Shown here one piece after another: positions 16,188-22,605 of a stretch of 53,963 nt of DNA. The notes under the pieces were generated by a model that was not told the origin of the DNA, searched no databases, and saw nothing but the letters and a program-made list of their open reading frames with translations. The stretch is from assembly GCA_030693515.1 (NCBI GenBank), contig JAUYAK010000096.1, positions 1 through 53,963 of the forward strand. The letters are read 5' to 3'. Each line of letters starts with the position of its first letter. Position 1 is the first letter of the stretch. The DNA comes from Opitutaceae bacterium. GTDB lineage: Bacteria > Verrucomicrobiota > Verrucomicrobiia > Opitutales > Opitutaceae. A program made the translations under genes and the position numbers.

Positions 16188-17987
16188 TTATTTCTTTTTG
16201 CGCGGCGTCACGTTCTTCACCACCTTGCCGCCGGGGCCGACCGCGACAACCGGGGCGGTGTCGATCGGGTCCTTCATGCGGTTGATCACGAGCTGCTGGC
16301 CGATGGAGAAGAGGCCGTTGATCGTGGAGTAGAGCGAGAGGGCGCAGGAGAAATTGTAGCAGATGAAAGTGAAGATGTAGGGCATGAACTTCATCATCTT
16401 CACCTGCGCGTTGTCGACGGAGGGCGTCGGCGTGAGGTGCATCTGGATGATCATCGTGGCTCCCATCAGCAGCGGCATGATTCTCAGCGGAAGCGTCATG
16501 AACCCGAGTGGGATGTGGGCGACGGTATCGGTGGTGGAGAGGTCGAGCGCCCAGAGGAAGGGCTGGAAGCGCAGTTCGGCCGCGCTGGGCAGCATGGTGA
16601 AGAAGCCCATGAAGAAGGGCATCGTGAGCAGGATCGGGAGACAGCCGCCGATGGGATTAATCTTCCGCGTCTTGAACAGCTCCATCGTGGCCTGCTGCTG
16701 CTTCTGGGGGTTGTCCTTGTATTTCTCGCGGAGGGCCTGGAGCTCGGGCTGGATCTTGGCCATGCGCTTGGCGGACTTGGAGGCGGAGAGGGTGGGGTAG
16801 ACGAAGACGATCTTGAGCGTGAGGGTGGTGAAGACGATGGCCCAGCCCCAGGCCCAGGCGTTGGCCGGCATGGCGTTGTGGATCCAGGTCATCAGCGTGA
16901 GGAGGATTTCGCTGAAGAACCGGAAAAACCCAAAATCCATGATCTTGTGCTGGTCGGCCTTGAAGACTTTGCCGTTGGAGAGGCGGGCGTATTCCTTGGG
17001 GCCGACGTAGAGGGAGCCGCCGAGCTTGAACTCGCCCTGGGCCGCGAGCGGCTTGGTGTCGAAGTGCGCGCTGCCGGTGATGCCGTAGGCGTGCAGGTCG
17101 TCGTCGTGCAGCTCCGGCAAGAGCTTCACCCGGCGGGTCACGAGGCTCGCGGCGGGTTCGTCGCCGGTGAGGATGCTCGTGAAGAACTGATTTTTGACGG
17201 CCACCCACGTGAGCGGGCCGCCGCTCGGGATTTCCGAGCGCAAGGCGTGCGCACCCATGCCGAGGAAGCCGCTGCTGGCCTCGAGATCGGAGCGGGGGAT
17301 GAACGTCTGGTCGCTGCCGTTGGAATAGCCGGTCTTGAGGTAGAGGCCGGGATCGGCGCGGTCGTTGGGCGCCGCGGTGCCGAGCGAGAAGCCCACGCGC
17401 ATGGGGGTGATGGCCTGCTCAGTGAGGTTGCGGAAGGTCGTCTCGTGCCGGATGAGGTAAGGATCGGTGGTGTCGCCGGAATTGGGCGAAATCACGTAGC
17501 GGCGGGTGACTTCGAGGCGGCCTTCGAACACCGCACGATAAACGACCTCGTTCGCGGTGTGGGAGACGCGCGCGTAGCGCGTGCGGCGGTCGAGGCCGGC
17601 GAAATCGACGAAGGCGAGGATCGGATCGGCGTGGTCCTGGTTGAAGACGTAGGGCGCGGGCTTCTTCAGCTCGGCGGTGTATTTCTTGAAGGCGACCTCC
17701 AGCAGCGCGCCGCCGGAATCGGTGAAGCGGGCCTCGATGAAGTCGTTGCCGAGGGTGGTGACGGTGGCGTTGGTGGCGTCGCGATTGATGGCAGCGAAGG
17801 CGGTTGACGCCGCGGGCACGGCCGTCGCGCCAGCGATGGCGGCGGGTGCGCCCGGCGCGGACGGATCGGTGGCCACAGGCTTGGTCTCGACCGGCGCGGG
17901 TGGCGGCGGGGTCTTCGGACCGTAAATCATGAAGACGAACGCTGCGACGAGCAGCAGGACGCCGATGGTGGTGTTCTTTTTGTCCAT
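16188..17987 (-). CDS. yidC: Membrane protein insertase YidC
   Basis: Inserts and folds inner-membrane proteins, alone or with SecYEG. At 599 residues it has the Gram-negative architecture: N-terminal membrane anchor (MDKKNTTIGVLLLVAAFVFM), a large periplasmic domain (about 60-340), then the five-helix conserved core. WGWAIVFTTLTLKIVFVYPT, PELQALREKYKDNPQKQQQA, NPIGGCLPILLTMPFFMGFF and PYIFTFICYNFSCALSLY are clear core signatures. The C-terminus is basic (VTPRKKK), which can contact ribosomes. It is in the classical rpmH-rnpA-yidD-yidC order. Confidence 0.97.
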   Translation of the reverse strand: MDKKNTTIGVLLLVAAFVFMIYGPKTPPPPAPVETKPVATDPSAPGAPAAIAGATAVPAASTAFAAINRDATNATVTTLGNDFIEARFTDSGGALLEVAFKKYTAELKKPAPYVFNQDHADPILAFVDFAGLDRRTRYARVSHTANEVVYRAVFEGRLEVTRRYVISPNSGDTTDPYLIRHETTFRNLTEQAITPMRVGFSLGTAAPNDRADPGLYLKTGYSNGSDQTFIPRSDLEASSGFLGMGAHALRSEIPSGGPLTWVAVKNQFFTSILTGDEPAASLVTRRVKLLPELHDDDLHAYGITGSAHFDTKPLAAQGEFKLGGSLYVGPKEYARLSNGKVFKADQHKIMDFGFFRFFSEILLTLMTWIHNAMPANAWAWGWAIVFTTLTLKIVFVYPTLSASKSAKRMAKIQPELQALREKYKDNPQKQQQATMELFKTRKINPIGGCLPILLTMPFFMGFFTMLPSAAELRFQPFLWALDLSTTDTVAHIPLGFMTLPLRIMPLLMGATMIIQMHLTPTPSVDNAQVKMMKFMPYIFTFICYNFSCALSLYSTINGLFSIGQQLVINRMKDPIDTAPVVAVGPGGKVVKNVTPRKKK

Positions 17988-18042
17988 TACGACGGAGTGG
18001 CGGTGGAAACCAGGGGACGGAGAGAGGCGAAAGCGCGACGGC

Positions 18043-18375
18043 TCAGGTGGCGGTGCGGCAGATGGGATGGGCGCGACGCGGCGGCACCGGATCGAAGCCG
18101 CCGGGGTGCAGCGGCGTGCATTTGGCGAGGCGCACCGCGGCGAGGGCGGTGCCCGCCAGCGCGCCGTGCGTCGTGATCGCCTCGGCGGCGTAGTGCGAGC
18201 ACGTCGGGTGAAAGCGGCAGCCGCAGCGGCCCATCGTGATTACGGGCAGGGCCGGAGCGAGGGTGCGCTGGTAGAGGCGGATGAGGACCAGCAGTGCGGC
18301 AGCGGGCAGCCGGGCGGTCGCGGCCAGGGCGCGGGCGAGCCGCGGGGGCAACGGATTGGTGGGCGCGGGGCTCAT
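18043..18375 (-). CDS. yidD: Membrane protein insertion efficiency factor YidD
   Basis: A 110-residue small YidD protein. The conserved core is [13 protein letters not shown], followed by the cysteine-rich [19 protein letters not shown] and [14 protein letters not shown]. YidD associates with the inner membrane and helps YidC-dependent insertion. The ATG at 18375 overlaps the rnpA stop (ATGA), so the genes are translationally coupled. The length is slightly longer than the typical 70-85 residues because of an N-terminal extension ([20 protein letters not shown]). Confidence 0.94.
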   Translation of the reverse strand: MSPAPTNPLPPRLARALAATARLPAAALLVLIRLYQRTLAPALPVITMGRCGCRFHPTCSHYAAEAITTHGALAGTALAAVRLAKCTPLHPGGFDPVPPRRAHPICRTAT

Positions 18376-18737
18376 GCGGCAGGGGGCGCGATGCGGGTGC
18401 AGGCCTCGGCAAAACGGGCCTGCAGCTCGGCCATCGGCCAATCGGCGGCGCCGGAGCGGGCGACGATCACGAGATCGCAGCGCGCCGGCACGCTTTGTTG
18501 GTGCTGGCGGAAGAGTTCGCGGAGGCGGCGCTTGGCGCGATTGCGGCGCACGGCCCGGCCGACGGACTTGGTCGAGGCGATGACGCAGACCCGGGCGGTG
18601 GCTGGGTCGGCGAGGGGTGCGGATTCCCGGGCCTTCCACCACAAGGCGAAGGCGCGGGCGTCGACACGCCGGCCCTGTTCGCGCACGGCGCGGATCTCGG
18701 CCGGCCGCCGGAGGTGCTGCTCAGGGCGGAAACGCAT
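18372..18737 (-). CDS. rnpA: Ribonuclease P protein component
   Basis: Protein subunit of RNase P, which trims the 5' leader from precursor tRNAs. The 121-residue product contains [21 protein letters not shown] and the diagnostic [21 protein letters not shown] (basic RNR motif, approximately residues 63-82). It starts at ATG 18737 and its stop overlaps the yidD start. It follows rpmH in the usual order. Confidence 0.95.
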   Translation of the reverse strand: MRFRPEQHLRRPAEIRAVREQGRRVDARAFALWWKARESAPLADPATARVCVIASTKSVGRAVRRNRAKRRLRELFRQHQQSVPARCDLVIVARSGAADWPMAELQARFAEACTRIAPPAA

Positions 18738-18790
18738 GGGCAAGGGCAGTCCGCGCGGGCAGGCCCGCGCCAGAACCGCTGCCGGTGGGA

Positions 18791-18928
18791 TCAGACGACG
18801 GTCAGCCGCTTGCGGCCTTTGCGACGACGGGCGCGGATGACTTTGCGGCCGCCCCGCGTGGCCATGCGGGCGCGGTAACCGATCTGGCGGGCGCGTTTTT
18901 TGCGGTGCGGGCGGAATGTGGGTTGCAT
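18791..18928 (-). CDS. rpmH: 50S ribosomal protein L34
   Basis: A 45-residue very basic protein that reads [20 protein letters not shown] at its start and ends with [19 protein letters not shown]. These match L34 (usually 44-46 residues, MKRTFQPS...R.HGFR.RM.T..GR.vl..RR.KGR..L). It precedes rnpA by 53 bp and heads the rpmH-rnpA-yidD-yidC run. The 68 bp upstream ends at a transposon insertion. Confidence 0.97.
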   Translation of the reverse strand: MQPTFRPHRKKRARQIGYRARMATRGGRKVIRARRRKGRKRLTVV

Positions 18929-18988
18929 GGTTGTTTGAGAAAAAGAGGGTCAGAGGTGCCGGACGGCAAAGGGGGTGTCAAGGGTGGG

Positions 18989-18996
18989 GTTGGAGG
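18989..18996 (+). repeat. 8-bp target-site duplication, left copy
   Basis: GTTGGAGG immediately outside the left inverted end. The identical octamer occurs at 22411-22418, immediately outside the right end. An exact 8-bp direct repeat is the size expected for an IS1- or IS1595-type insertion. Confidence 0.85.
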
Positions 18997-19013
18997 GGTG
19001 GTGTCCTAATGAC
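18997..19013 (+). repeat. Left terminal inverted repeat
   Basis: GGTGGTGTCCTAATGAC; 16 of 17 bases match the inverted right end. The single mismatch is the fourth base. Confidence 0.85.
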
Positions 19014-19057
19014 GGTTCATTCTTGTCTGGTGGCGAAATTGGCACAGACCGCGCAGC

Positions 19058-19402
19058 ATGGATAAAGCGAAGCGCGCCGAATTACTGAGGCAACGCCTGA
19101 AAGCGAAGGGGTGGACGCCTTTGGTCAGCCAACCAAAGGTGCGGCATCCGAAGTCAACCGGGGTGCGCAAGCCATACGCCGGCGGCCGGGCGTGCTTTTT
19201 CGGGTTCTCAGTTTGGGAGCGTCGCTGCCAATGGATGGAGCAGCCTGACAAGAAGTCTAAGCCGACCGTCAAGCCGATGAACCGTAAAGGCGTTACTCCC
19301 GTCACGGTGATCGCTGCCAAGGCCGCACCGAGGAAACTGATCCGAATGCACGCTAAAGCCGAGGGATGGCTTTCCGGGCGTAAGCTGCAATCGCCACCTT
19401 GA
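19058..19402 (+). CDS. Possible small transposon-borne protein, 114 aa
   Basis: An open frame starting MDKAKRAELLRQRLKAKGWT, a plausible basic helical N-terminus, inside the transposon near its left end. The second half is Arg/Lys-rich and looks less protein-like, and the last 50 bp overlap the antisense 100-aa gene. No family is recognised. An antisense frame covers the same DNA, so this is only a weak candidate. Confidence 0.3.
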   Translation: MDKAKRAELLRQRLKAKGWTPLVSQPKVRHPKSTGVRKPYAGGRACFFGFSVWERRCQWMEQPDKKSKPTVKPMNRKGVTPVTVIAAKAAPRKLIRMHAKAEGWLSGRKLQSPP

Positions 19403-19655
19403 CGGCGGTCTCAGGTGAGACGACAGGCGGGATTTCGAGAACGGACGTGATGGCCCACTCTTCGCGGTCTTTGTAGCCCCACGCGTAGCAACGCTTCGCC
19501 TTTGGATGGCCGTCCACGGCGAAGACTTCAACGGCCCCATCCCACGCCGTTTTACCTTGGAAAACCTCTTTGACGGGCACCGTCTCAATGTGCGTGCCAT
19601 CGCAGCCGTGGACGGCTTTGATAGCTTTGCGGAGTTCAGAGAGGTAGTCGCTCAC
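19353..19655 (-). CDS. Hypothetical protein coupled to the BRO-N gene, 100 aa
   Basis: I do not recognise a named family. The 100-residue product starts MSDYLSELRKAIKAVHGCDG and has SVLEIPPVVSPETAVKVAIA near the end; similar small proteins exist in other Verrucomicrobia as far as I recall. The GTG start at 19655 overlaps the stop of the BRO-N gene (GTGA), so the two are translated together. It is soluble, with no signal peptide. It would be the distal gene of a two-gene unit carried by the transposon. Confidence 0.6.
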   Translation of the reverse strand: MSDYLSELRKAIKAVHGCDGTHIETVPVKEVFQGKTAWDGAVEVFAVDGHPKAKRCYAWGYKDREEWAITSVLEIPPVVSPETAVKVAIAAYARKAIPRL

Positions 19656-20428
19656 GATATCTTTTTTGATGTCGCCGCTGGCCCTAGAAGCTTAGGAAGG
19701 AACTGGAGAGCCTTGGGATCGCGCTCTGCAAGGTAGGCTTCAGCATATTGGCGCAGCCATATTTCATCAACAAATTGGATGTAGAGATGAAGCATATCGT
19801 TGGGATATTGCCGCGCCTCGACCTGCATTCCTCCGGGCAAGAGGTGGAAATGCTTTTTGTGATCGTTGCATCGCGCTGGGTGATGTTTCTTCAACCACGT
19901 CGAAAATGTAAGCCCGACACTCACGTCAGGACGAATCTCGCGGCCTCCGGCGCCTCTGTCCGGGAGGACGTAACCCACCTGTTCGAGTCGGCCATAGAGG
20001 CGAATAAAAACCTCGTTGATAACAGAGAAATGACCGCGATCGATGCGATCCCAGTTGTCGTTGAAACGGCGGACAAAAGCTGGAAGGCCCTTAGCCATCC
20101 CATACCCGCCAGTCTGGCGGATTTGTGGCAAAACCTCACGCGTAACCCACGTTTTGAACCTTTTTGCCTCCGGCTTTCGGCTTTGGAAAACTAAGGCGTA
20201 AAAACCTGATTCAGAAACGATTGTAACCTTGATCTTGCGAGACAATGAATCGACGCCCTCGGTAGTGCCGAGGTCGTCAGCATCGAGTCGGGAATAGGCA
20301 TCGCTCGGGTTCTTGATGTCGAGTGCTTCGCAGACATCCAATCCGTAGAACCAAATCTCGCCGTTTATGTTTAAGGTGCGAACCTTGGTCGTTTTCTCGT
20401 ATTCAAATATCTGGAGGTATTCTTGCAT
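19652..20428 (-). CDS. BRO-N domain protein (antirepressor-like)
   Basis: A 258-residue protein whose N-terminal 100 residues form a BRO-N domain: VRTLNINGEIWFYGLDVCEA, LDADDLGTTEG, and SESGFYALVFQSRKPEAKRF then KTWVTREVLPQIRQTGGYG. Such domains occur in phage antirepressors and in baculovirus BRO proteins. The C-terminal half (about 115-258) is not recognised; it has a conserved-looking TWLKKHHPARCNDHKKHFH block. A GTG-coupled 100-residue gene follows. Presence in a transposon rather than a prophage is unusual. DNA binding is inferred from the domain. Confidence 0.8.
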   Translation of the reverse strand: MQEYLQIFEYEKTTKVRTLNINGEIWFYGLDVCEALDIKNPSDAYSRLDADDLGTTEGVDSLSRKIKVTIVSESGFYALVFQSRKPEAKRFKTWVTREVLPQIRQTGGYGMAKGLPAFVRRFNDNWDRIDRGHFSVINEVFIRLYGRLEQVGYVLPDRGAGGREIRPDVSVGLTFSTWLKKHHPARCNDHKKHFHLLPGGMQVEARQYPNDMLHLYIQFVDEIWLRQYAEAYLAERDPKALQFLPKLLGPAATSKKIS

Positions 20429-20445
20429 GGGGGGGTTGAAGAAAG

Positions 20446-21261
20446 CTAGGAAAGCGCAACTAAGTCTTCGACTTTCCACAACCGAGAAGAAACCCCAAGC
20501 GCCATTGCTGGCGTGCAACGGATCGTCGAATGTGTCTTCACGAAGTTGTAGTAAGCGAAATGGAGCGCGGTCGCGGCCTTGAAGTTTTCGAGCTTCTTGG
20601 AAAAGCCCAGCGTGAGGCGAGCAAGGCGCTTCATGTGAAGGCGCATCGTCAAATTCTGACGCTCAACGTAGCTCGTGCAGGTGCGGAAGGATTCGCCGCA
20701 AACGGTCGTGCGCTTGGTGGCCTGAATCTCACCAGGGGAATACTTACCTTCGGGCTCCGAGGTATGGAACGACTTTACGATGGTGCCGTAATCGACTTCG
20801 CCAGCGAAGGCCGCTTCAACGGCCCCGGGATAGACGCCAAGCCCATCGGATGAAAGTTGAAGGCGGTTTGTCGTGCGCTCCGCGATGTCAGCCATGAAGG
20901 CGTTGGCGTCAGAGGCATCACGCTTGCCCACCCGGAAGACCGGAACGGCTTTCGACTCTGGATCAATCGCGACCCACGTCCAAACGTCGCCGAGTTCCGG
21001 GCTATCCTCGGCGGTCATGTTACGCTGTTTCTTGCCCACGAACCCCCAAATCTCATCGACCTCGATCTTTTTGCAGGGAAGTTCGCGCATCGTCTCATCC
21101 ATGAGATCACGGCAAGCCTCGCCCACCCGCACGCCGAGACGCATCACGGTATCGCGGTGAATGCCCGTCATGCGCTCGACGCTGCGGATCGAATTGCCCT
21201 CGCAGAGGGCTCCAATCGCAACGGCCTGCTTTTCAGGGGTGAGGAATTTCCAAGTTTGCAT
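20446..21261 (-). CDS. IS1-family-like DDE transposase
   Basis: A 271-residue transposase. An N-terminal helix-turn-helix (about residues 20-45; EGNSIRSVERMTGIHRDTV) precedes an RNase H-like domain. Candidate catalytic acids are Asp69 in EVDEIWGF, Asp139 in LSSDGLGVYPGA and Glu200 in SYVERQNLTMR. The HFAYYNFVKTH stretch and TPAMALGV near the C-terminus are typical of this group, which includes IS1-like DDE proteins. It is full length and lies inside matching inverted ends. Transcription may be repressed through the inverted sites at 21287-21328, 26 bp upstream of its start. Confidence 0.88.
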   Translation of the reverse strand: MQTWKFLTPEKQAVAIGALCEGNSIRSVERMTGIHRDTVMRLGVRVGEACRDLMDETMRELPCKKIEVDEIWGFVGKKQRNMTAEDSPELGDVWTWVAIDPESKAVPVFRVGKRDASDANAFMADIAERTTNRLQLSSDGLGVYPGAVEAAFAGEVDYGTIVKSFHTSEPEGKYSPGEIQATKRTTVCGESFRTCTSYVERQNLTMRLHMKRLARLTLGFSKKLENFKAATALHFAYYNFVKTHSTIRCTPAMALGVSSRLWKVEDLVALS

Positions 21262-21286
21262 GGCGAAGTTTTATTCTAGACTTAAC

Positions 21287-21328
21287 GTATACGGAAAGTA
21301 TGGTCTTCGTCAACTACTTTCCGTATAC
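21287..21328. promoter_or_regulatory. Inverted operator-like sites GTATACGGAAAGTA
   Basis: GTATACGGAAAGTA (21287-21300) and its exact inverse TACTTTCCGTATAC (21315-21328) are separated by 14 bp. They lie between the divergent starts of the transposase (21261) and the ribbon-helix-helix-like gene (21336). A third site occurs at 21511-21524. Confidence 0.6.
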
Positions 21329-21335
21329 AAATAGT

Positions 21336-21509
21336 ATGAGTGCGAAAATGGGCCGCCCAAAAGTCCCCAAAGGCAAGCAGAAGATTCCATTTCCAATCCG
21401 CTTCACTCGCGATGACGTAGCGTCATTCAAGCGAGCGGCTAGAGCGGCAAAGCTACCCGTGGCGGAGTGGGTCGCTTCGACATTGACAAAGGCCGCGAAA
21501 AGGACTTAG
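21336..21509 (+). CDS. Small ribbon-helix-helix-like protein
   Basis: A 57-residue basic protein starting MSAKMGRPKVPKGKQKIPFP; IRFTRDDVASFKRAARAAKL then PVAEWVASTLTKAAK has the strand-helix-helix pattern of a ribbon-helix-helix DNA binder. It is divergent from the transposase and its start is 8 bp from one 14-bp inverted site, while another copy starts 2 bp after its stop. It is therefore a good candidate for a repressor of the element. The longer in-frame start at 21300 would lie inside the operator region and is less likely. Confidence 0.6.
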   Translation: MSAKMGRPKVPKGKQKIPFPIRFTRDDVASFKRAARAAKLPVAEWVASTLTKAAKRT

Positions 21510-21510
21510 T

Positions 21511-21524
21511 GTATACGGAAAGTT
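21511..21524 (+). repeat. Third copy of the 14-bp operator-like site
   Basis: GTATACGGAAAGTT, 13 of 14 identical to the pair at 21287-21328 and in direct orientation relative to the first. It starts 2 bp after the stop of the small ribbon-helix-helix-like gene. Confidence 0.6.
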
Positions 21525-21527
21525 ACT

Positions 21528-21601
21528 TGGAGACGACGGGATTTGAACCCGCAATTCGTGCTTGTAAAGGGCCGCGGTTTGCCAGTTTAGCCTACGTCCC
21601 C
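21528..21601 (-). tRNA. tRNA-like sequence (degenerate)
   Basis: The 74-base segment has a full 7-bp acceptor stem (5' GGGGACG with 3' CGTCTCC, one G-T pair), TA at positions 8-9, a D-loop-like GGCTAAACTGG, and an intact T arm (GCGGG-TTCAAAT-CCCGT). The anticodon arm fails: around TTTACAA the flanking bases do not pair, so the anticodon (possibly TAC) is uncertain. It is either a decayed tRNA or a tRNA-like structure. It lies inside the transposon between two converging genes. Confidence 0.5.
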
Positions 21602-21735
21602 AAGGGGTGCCTTGGGCCTCTAGGGTCGGGTTGGAACCGGCCCGGTTGAGATTTGGAATCTCAACCTTTGGCTACCAAGGTCTTGGATTCCCCGGCGTGC
21701 TGATAACACGACCGGGGAAAATCTTTTGGTGTTTC
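21602..21735. ncRNA. Structured hairpin cluster in the transposon
   Basis: A 10-bp perfect hairpin at 21644-21666 (GGTTGAGATT-TGG-AATCTCAACC), an imperfect 7-bp hairpin at about 21622-21642, one at about 21667-21682 and a strong one at about 21688-21718 (CCCCGG...CCGGGG with inner CGTG...CACG, followed by AAAATCTTTT). These might be RNA stems or back-to-back terminators between convergent genes. A CCA-anticodon-like loop is seen on the minus strand but the acceptor does not pair well. Confidence 0.35.
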
Positions 21736-21748
21736 ATGCACGATTTAT

Positions 21749-22210
21749 TCATGGTTTGTGCTTCACGTAAAAATAGACGAACCCGCCGCCGTGGTTAAAG
21801 CGATAAACGGAAGGCTCGGGTTTTTTGGATAATTGGCGCTCAAGAACCTTCATCACCTTCTTCGGCGCGGACTCGTATCCAGCGTGTTTGAGGGTTCGTC
21901 GTATATCGGAAAATGACATCCCGCGATTACCCGCATCCTTTAACATATCAAGGATGGGAGGCGTGATTTCTCCACGGCCTTCTGGCTTTGGGGTTTGGTC
22001 AACTGTTTCGGAAAGAAGTAGCGGCGCCGTCTCAACATCAGGCTTTAACTTTTTGATCCCCGCTTCCATCGCCGCAATGACCTCTCGCGTGGTGCCCACC
22101 TTCAGCCGGTAGGAACTGAGTTCGGCCTCAAGCACAGCGAGTTCCTTCTCCTGCTCAACGAGCAGTTCTTGGTATCTCGCCAAATCGATTTCAAGTAGTG
22201 ACTGAGCCAT
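21749..22210 (-). CDS. Coiled-coil / winged-helix-like protein, 153 aa
   Basis: I do not recognise a named family. The 153-residue product begins MAQSLLEIDLARYQELLVEQ, and residues 1-60 form a coiled coil (EKELAVLEAELSSYRLKVGT). After a linker, residues 80-153 look like a small winged-helix domain (GEITPPILDMLKDAG, SFSDIRRTLKHAGYES, VYRFNHGGGFVYFYV), the pattern of DNA-binding modules. The ATG at 22210 is chosen because an upstream in-frame ATG (22270) starts in low-complexity sequence near the element end. A regulatory or accessory role for the transposon is inference. Confidence 0.65.
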   Translation of the reverse strand: MAQSLLEIDLARYQELLVEQEKELAVLEAELSSYRLKVGTTREVIAAMEAGIKKLKPDVETAPLLLSETVDQTPKPEGRGEITPPILDMLKDAGNRGMSFSDIRRTLKHAGYESAPKKVMKVLERQLSKKPEPSVYRFNHGGGFVYFYVKHKP

Positions 22211-22393
22211 TTCGGACGTATCAATATATTTACATCTTGTCGTGGCAAGAAAAAACATCCCCCCTTTCATCCCCCCTTTATTTTTGATAAGGGGGTAATG
22301 TTAAAAACGGGATACAAGTTCTAACGCTTTTATCACTTCTTTCAGCGGTTGGCCCTGCCGGAATCGCCGGTCGGCATTCGCGTTTGAGGAGGA

Positions 22394-22410
22394 GTCATTA
22401 GGACACTACC
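22394..22410 (-). repeat. Right terminal inverted repeat
   Basis: Reads GTCATTAGGACACTACC on the plus strand; its reverse complement matches the left end at 16 of 17 bases. Confidence 0.85.
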
Positions 22411-22418
22411 GTTGGAGG
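22411..22418 (+). repeat. 8-bp target-site duplication, right copy
   Basis: GTTGGAGG, identical to 18989-18996 and immediately next to the right inverted end. Confidence 0.85.
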
Positions 22419-22474
22419 TGGTGGGTCAGTTTGAAATCAGGAACCAACTTTATTGGATTTCAATAAAGTCAGAA

Positions 22475-22492
22475 AATAACACGCGTGTTATT
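22475..22492. promoter_or_regulatory. 18-bp perfect palindrome
   Basis: AATAACACGCGTGTTATT is a perfect palindrome in the AT-rich region right of the transposon; a nearby inverted pair, CTTTATTG (22448-22455) with CAATAAAG (22461-22468), also occurs. These could be operators for a regulator, but the regulated gene is not obvious. Confidence 0.4.
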
Positions 22493-22605
22493 GCGTGCAG
22501 CGCGGGAGTCTTGTCCCGATCTTGGACCAAACGAAATCGAAACAAGGGCGACTTCATGCTGCTGTCACGCCGGGAAGCCGCTGTGTCTTAAAGCGGCAGT
22601 CCCCG

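Larger units (their letters stand above)
18997..22410. mobile_element. 3.4-kb transposon with 17-bp inverted ends and 8-bp target duplication
   Basis: Left end GGTGGTGTCCTAATGAC (18997-19013) and right end GTCATTAGGACACTACC (22394-22410) are inverted copies with 16 of 17 matches, and GTTGGAGG flanks both ends. Inside are an IS1-like DDE transposase, a BRO-N protein with a coupled 100-residue protein, a small ribbon-helix-helix-like protein, a coiled-coil/winged-helix-like protein, and a structured tRNA-like interval. The GGT ends and 8-bp duplication suit the transposase family. Integration lies 69 bp upstream of rpmH. The intact ends and exact duplication imply a fairly recent insertion. Mobility is inferred, not shown. 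Confidence 0.85.

Noticed and set aside
18791-19000. Replication origin next to rpmH
   Set aside because: rpmH is often near oriC, but no dnaA gene or cluster of DnaA boxes is visible here.
19006-19320. Minus-strand frame within the left part of the transposon
   Set aside because: Cys/Arg/His-rich translation without structure; the plus-strand candidate is slightly more protein-like, though weak.
19652-20428. Prophage interpretation of the BRO-N gene
   Set aside because: No capsid, tail, integrase or lysis genes are near, and matching transposon ends explain the region better.
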